From the NCBI RefSeq assembly GCF_020216025.1, contig NZ_JAIWNC010000010.1, positions 1 to 64,000 on the forward strand: a stretch of 64,000 nucleotides of DNA, given 5' to 3'. Under the pieces are notes generated by a model, which ran no database searches, was not told the DNA's origin, and was given only the letters and a program-made list of their open reading frames with translations. Origin of the DNA: Jidongwangia harbinensis (GTDB lineage Bacteria; Actinomycetota; Actinomycetes; Mycobacteriales; Micromonosporaceae). Made by a program: the position numbers and the translations under genes. Positions 1-9,482 of the stretch are shown one piece after another (position 1 is the stretch's first letter; each line of letters begins with the position of its first letter).

Positions 1-699
1 TTCGTGATGGACAATCCGCATATCGCGAATCTGGGGCCGCGGTCGGCGAGTGTGGCGGCGTTGGGTGGTGCGGAGGTGTACCGGGCGTTGGGTGCCGGTG
101 CGAACATCACGTATCACTCCGATGTGTCGGACGGGACGCATTGCGCGAGCCGGGCGGAGTGGCGGCCGTTGTTGCAGCAGCACCTTCAGAAGTACCTGTT
201 GCGCAGCGGGAACGCGGCCGGGACGATCCGGATACACAGCAAGGCCACCGGGAACCTGGCGAGCTGGCGGGACTGGCAGACCCCGACGCTGACCACCAGC
301 AACCCGCCGAGCGACCCGCCCACCAGCAACCCACCGAGCAACCCGCCGACCAGCAACCCGCCGAGTGAGCCGCCGACCAGCACGCCGCCGAGCAACCCGC
401 CGACGGGCGCCGGCTGCAGCGCGACGACGTCGGTGAACGCGTGGACCGGGGGATTCGTGGCCACGGTCAGGGTCACCGCCGGACCGTCGGCGATCAGCGG
501 GTGGAACGTCGGGCTCACGTTGCCGGCCGGTGCGACCGTCACCAACTCCTGGAACGCGAACCGGTCCGGCACCAGCGGTGCCCTCCAGTTCTCGAACGTG
601 TCGCACAACGGCCGGCTCAACGCCGGCCAGGTGGTGGAGTTCGGCTTCCAGGGCACGGGAACCAGTGGGACGTTGACGCCGACCTGTACCGCGAGCTGA
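1..699 (+). CDS. Glucuronoyl methylesterase-like (CE15) protein with C-terminal CBM2, 5'-truncated
   Basis: Only the last 232 codons are in the window; the frame is open at base 1. The first ~70 residues resemble the end of CE15 glucuronoyl esterases, which cut the ester between lignin and glucuronoxylan: a DNPHIANLGPR stretch, then GGAEVYRALG, then DGTHCAS, whose His (about residue 47 of the fragment) would be the catalytic His. The serine and acid residues lie upstream, outside the window. A Pro/Ser/Thr linker of repeated SNPPS/PPTS units (about 95-135) leads to a cellulose-binding CBM2 (about 137-232) with its two terminal Cys and exposed Trp residues. Secreted biomass-degrading enzyme; a related secreted esterase family remains possible because the core is missing. 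Confidence 0.75.
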   Translation, partial: FVMDNPHIANLGPRSASVAALGGAEVYRALGAGANITYHSDVSDGTHCASRAEWRPLLQQHLQKYLLRSGNAAGTIRIHSKATGNLASWRDWQTPTLTTSNPPSDPPTSNPPSNPPTSNPPSEPPTSTPPSNPPTGAGCSATTSVNAWTGGFVATVRVTAGPSAISGWNVGLTLPAGATVTNSWNANRSGTSGALQFSNVSHNGRLNAGQVVEFGFQGTGTSGTLTPTCTAS

Positions 700-707
700 C
701 TCGCCGC

Positions 708-750
708 GCCGGCCCCGGGCTCAGCCGTCAGCTTGCGGCCGGGGGCCGGC
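708..750. terminator. Hairpin between convergent genes
   Basis: A 9-bp inverted repeat (GCCGGCCCC, 708-716, with GGGGCCGGC, 742-750) around a 25-base loop fills the short gap between the converging esterase and permease genes. There is no T-run, as is usual for actinomycete terminators. Position is the main argument. Confidence 0.35.
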
Positions 751-764
751 GTCCCGCAGAGGTT

Positions 765-1661
765 TCACTTGATCGCTCCCCGGGTCACCCCGGTCATCAC
801 CCAGCGCTGCGCGAACAGATAGGCCAGCACGGTCGGTGCCATGGCCATCAGGTACGACGCGAAGGCCACGTTGTAGTTCGCGCTGAACTGCGACTGGAAG
901 ATGCTCTGCACCACCGGGATGGTCTGCATGGCCGGGTCGGACGTGATCAGCGACGGCATCATGAAGTCGTTCCAGGACGCCAGGAACGCGAAGATGCCGA
1001 CGGTCGCGTTCATCGGCGCCAGCAGCGGGAAGATCAGCCGCCAGAACACCTGCCAGGTGCTGGCGCCGTCGAGGCGCGCGCTCTCCTCCAGCTCGTACGG
1101 GATGGACCGGAGGAAGGCGGTGTAGAGCAGCACGTTGAAGGACAGGCCGAACAGGATGTGCAGGATCGCCACGCCGGCCGGGTTGTCCAGGTTGACGATC
1201 GACACCAGCTTGATCTGGGGCAGCGCGATCACCGGGAACGGGATGAACATCGCCGCGAGGAGATAGAAGTACGACCAGCGGAACAGCTTGCGTTCCCAGT
1301 TCCGGGCGATCGCGTACGCCGCGCACGAGGCGAGCGTCACCAGGCCCGCGACGGTGGCCACGGTGACCGCCAGCGAGATGGCGAACGCCCGCGGGAAGGC
1401 GGTCATCTCCCACGCGGTGGCGAAGTTGTCGAACCGCATCGGCCACGGCCAGCTGAACCCGCTGCCGGTCGCCGCCTCCTCCGACGACTTCAGCGCCATC
1501 GCGACCGTGAAGTACAGCGGCAGGAGCACGGCGAGGGAGGCGAGCACGATGAGGACGGTCAGCCCCCAGCCGGACCGTCGCCGGCCGCCGGGCTCCGGTG
1601 CGTTCTTCTCCTGCGCCCGGGACGGCCCCGCGGACGTGGTGCCGGGCAGCGTGGTGGCCAT
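765..1661 (-). CDS. Carbohydrate ABC transporter permease (MalG-like)
   Basis: 298 residues with six hydrophobic segments; one half of the membrane channel of a sugar importer. The cytoplasmic EAA loop that docks the ATPase is seen around residues 190-210 (EESARLDGAS followed by a PLLAP stretch). The start chosen is the ATG at 1661, which shares one base with the stop of the preceding permease (TGATG), indicating translational coupling; the open frame further upstream overlaps that gene and is not protein-like. Last gene of the pectin operon. Substrate is inferred from the neighbouring rhamnogalacturonan lyase. Confidence 0.93.
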   Translation of the reverse strand: MATTLPGTTSAGPSRAQEKNAPEPGGRRRSGWGLTVLIVLASLAVLLPLYFTVAMALKSSEEAATGSGFSWPWPMRFDNFATAWEMTAFPRAFAISLAVTVATVAGLVTLASCAAYAIARNWERKLFRWSYFYLLAAMFIPFPVIALPQIKLVSIVNLDNPAGVAILHILFGLSFNVLLYTAFLRSIPYELEESARLDGASTWQVFWRLIFPLLAPMNATVGIFAFLASWNDFMMPSLITSDPAMQTIPVVQSIFQSQFSANYNVAFASYLMAMAPTVLAYLFAQRWVMTGVTRGAIK

Positions 1662-2554
1662 CAGAGCGACACTCCTCGGCGTTGGATCAGCCGCAGCTGC
1701 ATCACGGAGATCAGGACGGTGATCACGAAGAACAGCACGGCGTTGGCCATCTGGTACGCGTAGTCGCCGCTGGTGAATCCGGTGAAGATCGTCATGGCCA
1801 CGCTGAACGTCGAGGTGCCCGGGCCGCCGTTGGTCAGGCCGACGATGATGTCGTACGCGTTGAGGAAGCCCTTGAAGCCGAGAATCGTGTTGATCACGAC
1901 GTATCCGAGCATCAGCGGGAGCGTGATGCTGCGGAACTGCCGCCACGGCCGGGCTCCGTCGATGGACGCGGCCTCGTAGACCTCGCCGGGGATGGCGAGC
2001 AGCCCGGCCAGATAGATGATCATCGCGCCCGGGATCGCCTGCCAGGCGGTGACGATGACGACCGCGATCCAGGCGAACCGTTCGTCGGCCAGGATGCTCG
2101 ACTCCAGCGATTCGATGCCCAGCCGCGCCGCGATCGTCGGCAGCGACGTCGAGAACAGATAGTTGAAGACGTAGGCGATGACGATGCCGGAGATCACCAT
2201 CGGGATGAAGAAGACCCCGCGCAGGGCGGTCTTCAGCTTGATCTTCGCGCTCAGGCCGAGTGCGAGGGCCAGCGCGACGACGTTGACCACGATCACGGTC
2301 ACCACCGAGAAGCCCAGCGTGAATCCGTACGAGCTGAGGATCCGGGGATCGCTGAAGATCGCGATGTAGTTGGTCAGCCCGACGAACTCCCAGTCGCCGT
2401 ACCCCACGTAGTTGGTGATGCTGTAGAACATCCCGACCACCGCGGGCACCGTGATGAACAGCGTGAACAGCAGGACGACGGGCAGCAGCATGGCGTAGAA
2501 GGTCTTGTCGACGCGGCGCGGTGGCCGGGGCGCGACCGGCGGCGGGGCGGTCAT
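1661..2554 (-). CDS. Carbohydrate ABC transporter permease (MalF-like)
   Basis: 297 residues, first transmembrane segment at about residues 18-42, EAA loop YEAASIDGARPW in the second half. MalF-type permease that pairs with the overlapping downstream MalG-type protein and takes substrate from the binding protein encoded 16 bases upstream. The proline/arginine-rich N-terminus is cytoplasmic. No ATPase gene accompanies the set, so a shared ATPase encoded elsewhere (MsiK type in actinomycetes) is likely. Confidence 0.93.
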   Translation of the reverse strand: MTAPPPVAPRPPRRVDKTFYAMLLPVVLLFTLFITVPAVVGMFYSITNYVGYGDWEFVGLTNYIAIFSDPRILSSYGFTLGFSVVTVIVVNVVALALALGLSAKIKLKTALRGVFFIPMVISGIVIAYVFNYLFSTSLPTIAARLGIESLESSILADERFAWIAVVIVTAWQAIPGAMIIYLAGLLAIPGEVYEAASIDGARPWRQFRSITLPLMLGYVVINTILGFKGFLNAYDIIVGLTNGGPGTSTFSVAMTIFTGFTSGDYAYQMANAVLFFVITVLISVMQLRLIQRRGVSL

Positions 2555-2570
2555 CCAGGTCTCCTTCGGG

Positions 2571-3857
2571 TCAGAGGGACCGCACGGCGAGGCGGCGCCA
2601 GTCGTTGTCGAGCTTGCCGAGGAAGCGGTCGCCGTCGCCGGTGAAGACCAGCTCCTGCAGGTAGTTGGTGAGCGGGATGATGCCCGGGATGTAGGTGCCC
2701 GCGCCCTGGTAGAAGCGGGCCTCGCGGACGTACGGCTCGAGGTCGACGATGCGCTCGTCGGTCACCGCCGGCGCGTTCCGGACCGGTGAGAAGGCCAGGT
2801 TCTCGGCGTTGTACTTGTCCATCACCGCGGGCGTCATGAGGTACGACAGAAACTGCCTGGCGGCTTCCGGTTCGGCGGCGCCGCGCGGAATCCACAACGA
2901 GAGGTCGATGTTGACGCGCGCCTTGCGGTCCGCCGGCCGGTCCGTCGCGGGCAGGGCGAACGTGCCCATCCGTACCCTCGGATTGGCCTTGGTGATCTCC
3001 CCGATCGCCCACGGGCCCTGCAGGTACATGGCCACCTTGCCCTGTGCGAAGGCGGCGTTGCCGTCCGGGTAGTCGCGGGACGCGGCGTCGGGGTTCGCGT
3101 ACGACCCGAGCTGCAGCATCTTCTCCACCGCGGGCGCGAACGTGCGCTGGAAGCTCACCTCGGAGTCCGGTCCGACGTCGGTGCCCTGGGCCTTGAGGCG
3201 GGCGAAGAAGTCCGCCACGTCCAGCGTGCCGCCGACGAGGTAGTCGAACAGGCCCTGGGAGATCGTCCAGGGTGCCTGGTAGGTCCCGTAGACCGGGATG
3301 ACCGACCGGGACCGGAACGTCTCGCAGGCCCGGATCAGTTCGGTCCAGGTGGTGGGCACGCCGACCCCGTGCTGGGCGAACAGGTCCTTGTTGTAGATCA
3401 CCCCGGCGGCCGTGACCGAGTAGGGCAGGACGCTGGTCTCGTCGCGGTAGGAGGCGTACTGGCCGACCAGCGCCTGCACGTTCGGGTCGATGCGCCCGGC
3501 CTCGGGCAGCCCGGCCAGGTCGGAGAGCACGCCACGGCCGACGAACGTCCCGGACTCGTCCAGGTTGTAGTTCACGCACACCAGGTCGAACGGTGCGTCG
3601 CGGACGAAGGAGGCCACCAGGCTGCCGGTCGCGTCGTGCTTGACCTCGATGCCGGACTGCCGCCGGTGGAAGTCCTCGATGATCTGGTCGAAGTAGCCGA
3701 GCACTTCCGGCTTGCTCTGGTAGAACCGCAGCCGGGTGCCGTCGCCGTCACCGCCGCAGGCGGAGAGGACCGGCGCCGCGACCGCGCCGAGGGCCGCTGC
3801 CTTGAGCACGGAACGCCGGCCCGGCCGGGCCGGCGGCCGCGGATCGGAGACATTCAC
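2571..3857 (-). CDS. Sugar-binding lipoprotein of ABC importer (family 1 solute-binding protein)
   Basis: 428 residues. The N-terminus has a twin-arginine motif (GRRSVLKAAA) and a lipobox ending LSAC near residue 34, so it is probably Tat-exported and lipid-anchored. The body has the usual features of cluster-B sugar-binding proteins (TTWTELIRACETF, GKVAMYLQGPWAIGE, and an ARQFLSYLMTP helix near the end). First gene of the downstream importer module: binding protein, MalF, MalG. Ligand is probably an oligosaccharide released by the PL11 lyase encoded just upstream; this is inference from position. Confidence 0.92.
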   Translation of the reverse strand: MNVSDPRPPARPGRRSVLKAAALGAVAAPVLSACGGDGDGTRLRFYQSKPEVLGYFDQIIEDFHRRQSGIEVKHDATGSLVASFVRDAPFDLVCVNYNLDESGTFVGRGVLSDLAGLPEAGRIDPNVQALVGQYASYRDETSVLPYSVTAAGVIYNKDLFAQHGVGVPTTWTELIRACETFRSRSVIPVYGTYQAPWTISQGLFDYLVGGTLDVADFFARLKAQGTDVGPDSEVSFQRTFAPAVEKMLQLGSYANPDAASRDYPDGNAAFAQGKVAMYLQGPWAIGEITKANPRVRMGTFALPATDRPADRKARVNIDLSLWIPRGAAEPEAARQFLSYLMTPAVMDKYNAENLAFSPVRNAPAVTDERIVDLEPYVREARFYQGAGTYIPGIIPLTNYLQELVFTGDGDRFLGKLDNDWRRLAVRSL

Positions 3858-3913
3858 GGTGGCTCCTCTCGCCCCGGGCGGACGGGCGTCGGAACCGGCT
3901 TCCGAACCTCGCG

Positions 3914-3927
3914 GTGACCCGGGTCAC
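3914..3927. promoter_or_regulatory. Perfect 14-bp palindrome upstream of the binding-protein gene
   Basis: GTGACCCGGGTCAC lies 57 bases before the start of the sugar-binding lipoprotein gene and 26 bases past the stop of the PL11 lyase. It could be an internal operator of the operon or part of a processing/termination structure. It does not match the LacI-type palindrome at the operon head. Confidence 0.3.
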
Positions 3928-3952
3928 GCATCAACTCCGAGTGTCGAGCAAG

Positions 3953-6205
3953 TTACGGATTCCGCAACACGGGGCCCACGCGCGACCAGTCGGTGTCCGA
4001 CGCGAGATGAAAGCCGGGGTATGACGGCTGGTTGTAGGTGGTCTGCTGCCGCGCCACCTCCACCCGGTACTGCGGGTCGTGCATCAACGTGTACAGCTTG
4101 TGCGCCGTCACCTCCGTGCTCAGGTAGATCCGGACCGCGGTGCTGTCCACCGTGCGCACCAGCAGTTCCTCCCGCCAGTCGCCGAGGACGTCCGCGACCA
4201 GGCCCGGATTGCCCTTCGTGCCGTTGTTGGTCCGGGTGCCCTCGGCCGTCAGCACCGTGCCGCGCCGCCAGTCGTCGACGGTCGGGGTGGCGTCCTGGGC
4301 GCCGTTGACGATCTGCGTGGTGAGGTCGGCGGCCCACCGGATGCTCTGGTTCGTGCCCGGGATCGGGCCGGGCGTCACCTGACCGGTCGCGGTGTGCAGG
4401 CCGAGCGCCTCGGAACCGCCGGGCATGCTGGCCCACGCCTCGAGGCCGCGCACCTCCGGCAGCACGTCGCCGATCATCCCGCGGCCGGTGTCGCGGCCGG
4501 AGTACGTACCGAAGAGCACCTCGCCGGTCGCCGCGTCGCGCATCGCCATGCCGTACGGGGCGGACGTGGCGCCCTCGTGCACGGTGAAGATCTCCAGGCC
4601 GGGGCGGTCCGGGTCGATGTCGGTGACGTGCATGGCGTCGCCGTGGCCGAGCCGCACGTGCTGCCCCGGCGCGGCGCTGTCCTCCGGCAGGGTCCCGAAC
4701 GACGAGTAGAGCAGGCTGCCGTCGTGGTCGATGGTGGCGGCGCCGTACACGATCTCCTGACGCCCGTCGCCGTCCACGTCGGCGGCGCTGAGCGAGTGGA
4801 AGCCCTGGGTGGTGAGCGTGCCGAACTCGGGGTCGGTGCCGTCCCGCCCGTGCGGTGCGTCGTTGAACGGGTTCGTCATCGGCGTCCAGCCGCTGTCCAC
4901 GGACCAGTCCTCGACGATCCGGCGACCGGTCCAGCGGTACGCGACCAGCGTGGAGCGGGTGTAGTAGCCGCGGGCGAATACCGCGGACGGGTGGCGGCCG
5001 TCCAGGTACGCGACGCCGGCCAGGAACCGGTCGACCCGGTTGCCCGGTTCGATCCGGGCCATCGCGTAGTCGCCCCACCGGAGGCCGTCGTCGTGCCGGC
5101 CCGGCCGGTACCGGACCGTCTGGAGTTCCCGGCCGGTCGCCCCCTCGAACACGGTCAGGTACTCCGGGCCGTCCAGGATGAAACCCTCGAACGCGCGCAG
5201 GTTGTTCCGGGCGCTGCGCGCCGGTGCGTACACGTCCATGAAGTGGTCGGCGAGCGCTTCGGCGTCCGCGCGGCGCAACGGATACCGGTACGCCGGCGCG
5301 ATGCCGAACGCCGCCTCCAGCGTGGCCGGCCAGTTGCCGGCGACGACCTCGGGATGCCGGTGCCAGCCGAGGAACATCCGCACCACGTGGTCGTAGTATC
5401 CGGCGGCGTCCAGCCGGTAGTCGTCGGTGTGCCGGTAACCGGCCCGCACGTCGGCCTCGGGCATGGTGACGTAGCGGCCGTTCACCCTGGTCCCCGGCGC
5501 GGTCTTGAGCATGATCTCGGCGCGGCCGTCGCCGTCGAAGTCGTAGACCAGGAACTGCGTGTAGTGCGCTCCGGCGCGGATGTTGACGCCCAGGTCGATG
5601 CGGTGCCGCAGGGTGCCGTCCAGCTCGTAGGTGTCGAGGTAGACGGTGCCGGTGTAGCCCACCTGGGAGACGTCCTTGGAGTTGGACGGGTCCCACTTGA
5701 CCACGTACTCGTACCGGCCGTCGCCGTCCACGTCGCCGACGCTCAGGTCGTTGGCCGTGTACGTGTACGTCTCGCCGGCCGGGGTGACGCCGTCCGGCGG
5801 CTTCCGCAACGGCAGGTCGTAGTGGCCCGCGGGCCAGGGCGAGACGGCCGCGCTGCGGTCCACCTCGGCACCGCGGACCACCGCCGCCACCCGGTACGCC
5901 GGCGACCCGGACGCCGACCGGTCGAGGTAGTTGGTGCTGGCGGTGACCGTGGCGATCCGTCGGCCGTTCCGGTACACGTGGAAGTCCGCGCCGGTCACGC
6001 CGGTCGCCGACGCCCCGGACACCTCGTGCCCGAGCAGCCGCCAGCTCAGGAACACGCCGTCGGTGGTGGTGGCCGCGACCAGGCCGCGGTCCAGGCGTTC
6101 CAGCCGGATGCCGGGCCGCCCGTCCGCCCCGGCGGGTGCCGGCAGTCCGGTGAGAACGAGCGCCGCGGCGCTGACCGCGGCGACGTACGCCGTGCGAGAA
6201 CTCAT
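3953..6205 (-). CDS. Rhamnogalacturonan lyase, PL11 (YesW/YesX type)
   Basis: 750 residues. A Sec signal peptide (residues 1-27, ending PAPAGA) precedes GIRLERLDRGLVAATTTDG, typical of the start of PL11 lyases. Several Ca-binding DxDGDGR repeats follow (for example DVDGDGRYEYVVKWDPSNS and DFDGDGRAEIMLKT), which in this family build the eight-bladed propeller that holds the active site. The enzyme cleaves the rhamnose-galacturonate backbone of rhamnogalacturonan I by beta-elimination outside the cell. Full length for the family. It sits between two sugar importers on the same strand, so released oligosaccharides are likely their ligands. Endo versus exo action cannot be told from sequence alone. 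Confidence 0.93.
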   Translation of the reverse strand: MSSRTAYVAAVSAAALVLTGLPAPAGADGRPGIRLERLDRGLVAATTTDGVFLSWRLLGHEVSGASATGVTGADFHVYRNGRRIATVTASTNYLDRSASGSPAYRVAAVVRGAEVDRSAAVSPWPAGHYDLPLRKPPDGVTPAGETYTYTANDLSVGDVDGDGRYEYVVKWDPSNSKDVSQVGYTGTVYLDTYELDGTLRHRIDLGVNIRAGAHYTQFLVYDFDGDGRAEIMLKTAPGTRVNGRYVTMPEADVRAGYRHTDDYRLDAAGYYDHVVRMFLGWHRHPEVVAGNWPATLEAAFGIAPAYRYPLRRADAEALADHFMDVYAPARSARNNLRAFEGFILDGPEYLTVFEGATGRELQTVRYRPGRHDDGLRWGDYAMARIEPGNRVDRFLAGVAYLDGRHPSAVFARGYYTRSTLVAYRWTGRRIVEDWSVDSGWTPMTNPFNDAPHGRDGTDPEFGTLTTQGFHSLSAADVDGDGRQEIVYGAATIDHDGSLLYSSFGTLPEDSAAPGQHVRLGHGDAMHVTDIDPDRPGLEIFTVHEGATSAPYGMAMRDAATGEVLFGTYSGRDTGRGMIGDVLPEVRGLEAWASMPGGSEALGLHTATGQVTPGPIPGTNQSIRWAADLTTQIVNGAQDATPTVDDWRRGTVLTAEGTRTNNGTKGNPGLVADVLGDWREELLVRTVDSTAVRIYLSTEVTAHKLYTLMHDPQYRVEVARQQTTYNQPSYPGFHLASDTDWSRVGPVLRNP

Positions 6206-6286
6206 CGGGTCTCCTCCGCTTCCGGGATGTGCAAATCAGGGGTGTGCCGCCGAGCACCGCCGCGCGGTATCGGGTGCCGGCCATGC

Positions 6287-7597
6287 TCAGGCGGCGTCGA
6301 TCTCGGCCTGCAGCTCCTTGATGAAGGCCGCCGCGGCCTGCTGCGGAGTCTGCCGTTCGAAGAGCACCCCCTCGGTGTGCCGCTTGAGGATCGCCTCGAT
6401 GCCGCTGGCGCCCTTCGGCGTGACCCGGGGCGCCGGGCCGGTCTTCAGCGCACCCAGGTACTCGGCGGCGGCCTTGTCGGTGGCGGTCAGCTTCGGCGTG
6501 ATCGCGGCCCGCACCCTGGTGTTCGCCGGCACGCCGCGGTCGGTGAGCAGCACCTCGCCGGCCTCCGGGGCGTTGGCCAGGAAGTTGACGAACAGCGCCG
6601 CCTCCGCGGGGTGCGCCGACCGCGCCGAGACCGACCAGAACATGGACGGCTTGTAGTAGGCGCCGGGCGTCGCGGCCCGCGCCTCGCCGGGCTGGCGGAG
6701 CAGCTTGAGGTTCTGCCCGCTCGCCTCGGCCAGCGAGGTGAGCTGGGTGTTCCACCAGGTGCCGAACGCCGAGGTGTTGGTGGCGGTGCCGGACTGGTCC
6801 AGGGCACCGCCGGCCCGTTCGACGGTGACCGACGGCGGCGGCGCGATGCCCTGCTTGGTGAGATCCAGCAGGTACTGCCAGAAACTCGCCAGCACGGCCG
6901 GCGGGACCGCCACGTTGCCCTCGTCGTCGTACAGCGAGGCGCCGGCCTGCCGGGCCCAGATGTTGACGCCGCCGGAGTCGAAGCCCCAGGACTGTACGCC
7001 GGTGACCGTGCCGCCGCCGGCCTTCGAGACCTGCGCGCCCACCCGCTTCAGGTCGTCCCAGGTCCAGGTGGCGTCGTCCGGCAGCGCCACCCGGTAACGG
7101 CTCAGCAGGTCGGTGTTGACCACGATGGCGTACGCGGCCAGCCCGGTCGGGATCGCGTACTGCTTGCCGTCGACCTTGCCGGTGTCCAGCGCGCCGGCGT
7201 CGAAGTCCGCCGTGCTCAGGTGCTTCGCGGCGGTGCCGAGGTCGAGCAGGGCGCCGCGCTCGGCGTACGAGGAGAGGTACAGCTCGTCCATCTGGATGAT
7301 GTCCGGTGCGTCGTTGGCGGCGACCGTGGTGGCCAGGCTGTCCCAGTAGCCGTTCCACTCCTTGAACTCGCCCTTCACCGTGATGGTCGGGTTCGCCTTG
7401 GTGAACAGGTCGATGACCTGCTGGGTGCGCTTGTGCCGGGCGTCCGAGCCCCACCAGGTGAAGCGCAGGGTCACCGGGTCGCCGGAGATGTCACCGCCCG
7501 CGTCGCCTCCGCCGCCGCCACAGGCCGCGAGCGCCGCTCCGGCTCCGGCGCCGATCGCCAGCGCGAGAACGGACCGCCTGGTCAGGGGAGTGTGCAT
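6287..7597 (-). CDS. Sugar-binding lipoprotein of ABC importer (second set)
   Basis: 436 residues. Signal region MHTPLTRRSVLALAIGAGAG followed by lipobox LAAC near residue 25; the double Arg suggests Tat export. VTLRFTWWGSDARHKRTQQ begins the mature domain, as in many family 1 sugar-binding proteins, and the hinge region FWSVSARSAHPAEAALFVNF is also typical. Last gene of the upstream importer module (MalF, MalG, binding protein). Only distantly similar to the binding protein at 2571-3857, suggesting a different ligand size or decoration. Confidence 0.92.
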   Translation of the reverse strand: MHTPLTRRSVLALAIGAGAGAALAACGGGGGDAGGDISGDPVTLRFTWWGSDARHKRTQQVIDLFTKANPTITVKGEFKEWNGYWDSLATTVAANDAPDIIQMDELYLSSYAERGALLDLGTAAKHLSTADFDAGALDTGKVDGKQYAIPTGLAAYAIVVNTDLLSRYRVALPDDATWTWDDLKRVGAQVSKAGGGTVTGVQSWGFDSGGVNIWARQAGASLYDDEGNVAVPPAVLASFWQYLLDLTKQGIAPPPSVTVERAGGALDQSGTATNTSAFGTWWNTQLTSLAEASGQNLKLLRQPGEARAATPGAYYKPSMFWSVSARSAHPAEAALFVNFLANAPEAGEVLLTDRGVPANTRVRAAITPKLTATDKAAAEYLGALKTGPAPRVTPKGASGIEAILKRHTEGVLFERQTPQQAAAAFIKELQAEIDAA

Positions 7598-7631
7598 CGC
7601 TGTGTCCTTCCGAGGGGGGAGGGGAGAACGC

Positions 7632-8531
7632 CTACTTGATGCCGGTGGTGGCGATGCCCTTGATCAGGTATCGCTGGCCGACCAGGAACGCGAGGAAGAT
7701 CGGCAGCAGGGAGACCACGCTCATCGCGAACATGGCGCCCCACGAGGTGGCGACCGTCGAGTCCACGAAGGAGCGCAGTGCGACGGGCACGGTGTACATC
7801 TCGGGATCGGTCAGATAGATCAGCTGGCTGAAGAAGTCGTTCCAGGTCCAGATGAACGTGAAGATCGTCGTGGTGGCGAGCGCCGGCAGCATCAGCGGCA
7901 GGATCACCCGCAGGAAGATGCGGGGATGCCCGGCGCCGTCGATGCGGGCCGCCTCGTCCAGGTCCCGGGGCAGCCCCCGGATGAACTGGACCATCAGGAA
8001 GACGAAGAACGCGTCCGTGGCGAGCAGCTTCGGCACGATCAGCGGCAGGAACGTGTTCACCCAGCCGAGCTGCGAGAACATGATGTACTGCGGCACGATG
8101 ATCACGTGGATCGGCAGCATGATGGTGCCGAGCATGAGCGCGAAGAACAGCCGCCGGCCGGTGAACTCCAGCCGGGCGAACGCGTAGGCGGCCATCGAGC
8201 AGGACACCAGGTTGCCGATGATGCAGCCCAGCACGACGATCGCCGAGTTGACCAGATAGTGGCCGAACGGCGAGGTGAGCGCGTTCCACCCGGTGCCGTA
8301 GTTGGCGACCCGCAGGCTGTCCAGCACGATGCCGGGCGACCGGAAGATCTCGGCGTCGGGCCGCAGCGAGCTGACCACCATCCAGATCACCGGGTACAGC
8401 ATGACCAGCGCCAGCAGGCTGAGCGCGGCGTGCCGGGCGATCGAGCGGACCGGCGCCGGCACGCGGAACCGGGGCGGCGGCGGATCACCGGTGGTCACCA
8501 CCGGGACGGTGCGTTCGGTGAGGTCAGTCAT
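7632..8531 (-). CDS. Carbohydrate ABC transporter permease (MalG-like, second set)
   Basis: 299 residues, six predicted membrane segments, EAA loop DLDEAARIDGAGHPRIF. The start ATG overlaps the stop of the upstream MalF-like gene by four bases. It pairs with that protein and with the binding protein encoded 34 bases downstream. Confidence 0.93.
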   Translation of the reverse strand: MTDLTERTVPVVTTGDPPPPRFRVPAPVRSIARHAALSLLALVMLYPVIWMVVSSLRPDAEIFRSPGIVLDSLRVANYGTGWNALTSPFGHYLVNSAIVVLGCIIGNLVSCSMAAYAFARLEFTGRRLFFALMLGTIMLPIHVIIVPQYIMFSQLGWVNTFLPLIVPKLLATDAFFVFLMVQFIRGLPRDLDEAARIDGAGHPRIFLRVILPLMLPALATTTIFTFIWTWNDFFSQLIYLTDPEMYTVPVALRSFVDSTVATSWGAMFAMSVVSLLPIFLAFLVGQRYLIKGIATTGIK

Positions 8532-9450
8532 CGTAGAAGACCCAACGCTTGGCGGCCCAGAAGTTCAGCGCGGTGAACCCGGCGATGATCAGCAGGAGCA
8601 GCCAGGCGAGTGCGGAGGCGTACCCCATGTCGAAGTTGTGGAATCCCCGCTGGTAGAGGTAGAGCGTGTAGAACAGCGTGGAGTCCGACGGCCCGCCGGT
8701 GCCGCCGGAGACGACGAAGGCCTGGGTGAACGACTGGAAGGCGTGGATGATCTGCAGCACCACGTTGAAGAAGATGATCGGCGACAGCAGCGGCAGGGTG
8801 ATCCGGCGGAACTGCGTCCACCGGTTCGCGCCGTCCACGGACGCGGCCTCGTAGTACATGGCCGGGATCTGCCGCAGTCCCGCCAGGAAGATGACCATCG
8901 GCGCGCCGAACGTCCACACGTTCAGCACGATCAGCGTCGACAGCGCGGTGTCCGGGTCGGAGATCCACCCGCGGCCGGACACCCCGACCAGGTCGAGCGC
9001 CCGGTTGAACAGTCCCTCGGCGCCGAAGATCTGCCGCCACAGCACCGCGATCGCGACGCTCGAGCCGAGTAGCGACGGCAGATAGAACGCGGACCGGTAG
9101 AACGCCAGTCCGCGCAGTCCCCGGTCCAGCAGCATGGCCAGCGCCAGCGCCGCGGCCAGTTGCAGCGGCACGGACCCGAGGACGTAGCCGAACGTGACGC
9201 CGAGGGCCTGATGGAGGCGCTCGTCGGCGACCATCCGGCGGACGTTCGCCAGCCCGTTGAACTCGGGCGGCTGGATCAGGTTGTAGTCGGTGAACCCGAG
9301 GACGAAGGACGCCACCACCGGTCCCGCCGTGATCAGCAGCAGACCCCCGAACCAGGGCAGCAGGAAGAGGTACGCGGCCTTGTTGTCACGCTTCCGCCGC
9401 GGGCCGCTCCTGGTGGTGCCGAGCCGTCGGAACTCGCCGAGTGCACTCAC
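8528..9450 (-). CDS. Sugar ABC transporter permease (MalF-like, second set), first gene of pectin operon
   Basis: 308 residues; the first membrane segment (AAYLFLLPWFGGLLLITAGP) follows a short Lys/Arg-rich cytoplasmic N-terminus, and the EAA loop YYEAASVDGANRWTQF is present. GTG start at 9450 preceded by GGGTC/GAGG purines. It heads seven same-strand genes ending at 765, with gaps of at most about 95 bases. The palindrome at 9469-9482 lies just upstream and probably controls the whole run. Confidence 0.93.
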
Positions 9451-9468
9451 GCGACCCTCCTCTCGGTA

Positions 9469-9482
9469 GGAAAGCGCTTTCC
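9469..9482. promoter_or_regulatory. LacI-family-type operator at head of pectin operon
   Basis: Perfect 14-bp palindrome GGAAAGCGCTTTCC, 18 bases upstream of the first permease start. The central GCGC with flanking AAA/TTT arms fits the pattern bound by LacI-family sugar repressors. Overlap with the ribosome-binding/promoter zone suggests repression in the absence of an inducing oligosaccharide. No LacI-family gene is in the window, so the regulator must be encoded elsewhere. Confidence 0.6.

Noticed and set aside
4079..7639. Very long antisense reading frame (1186 codons) opposite the PL11 lyase and binding protein
   Set aside because: Arg/Val/Gly-rich with no domain, lies opposite two clearly real genes; typical shadow in very GC-rich DNA.
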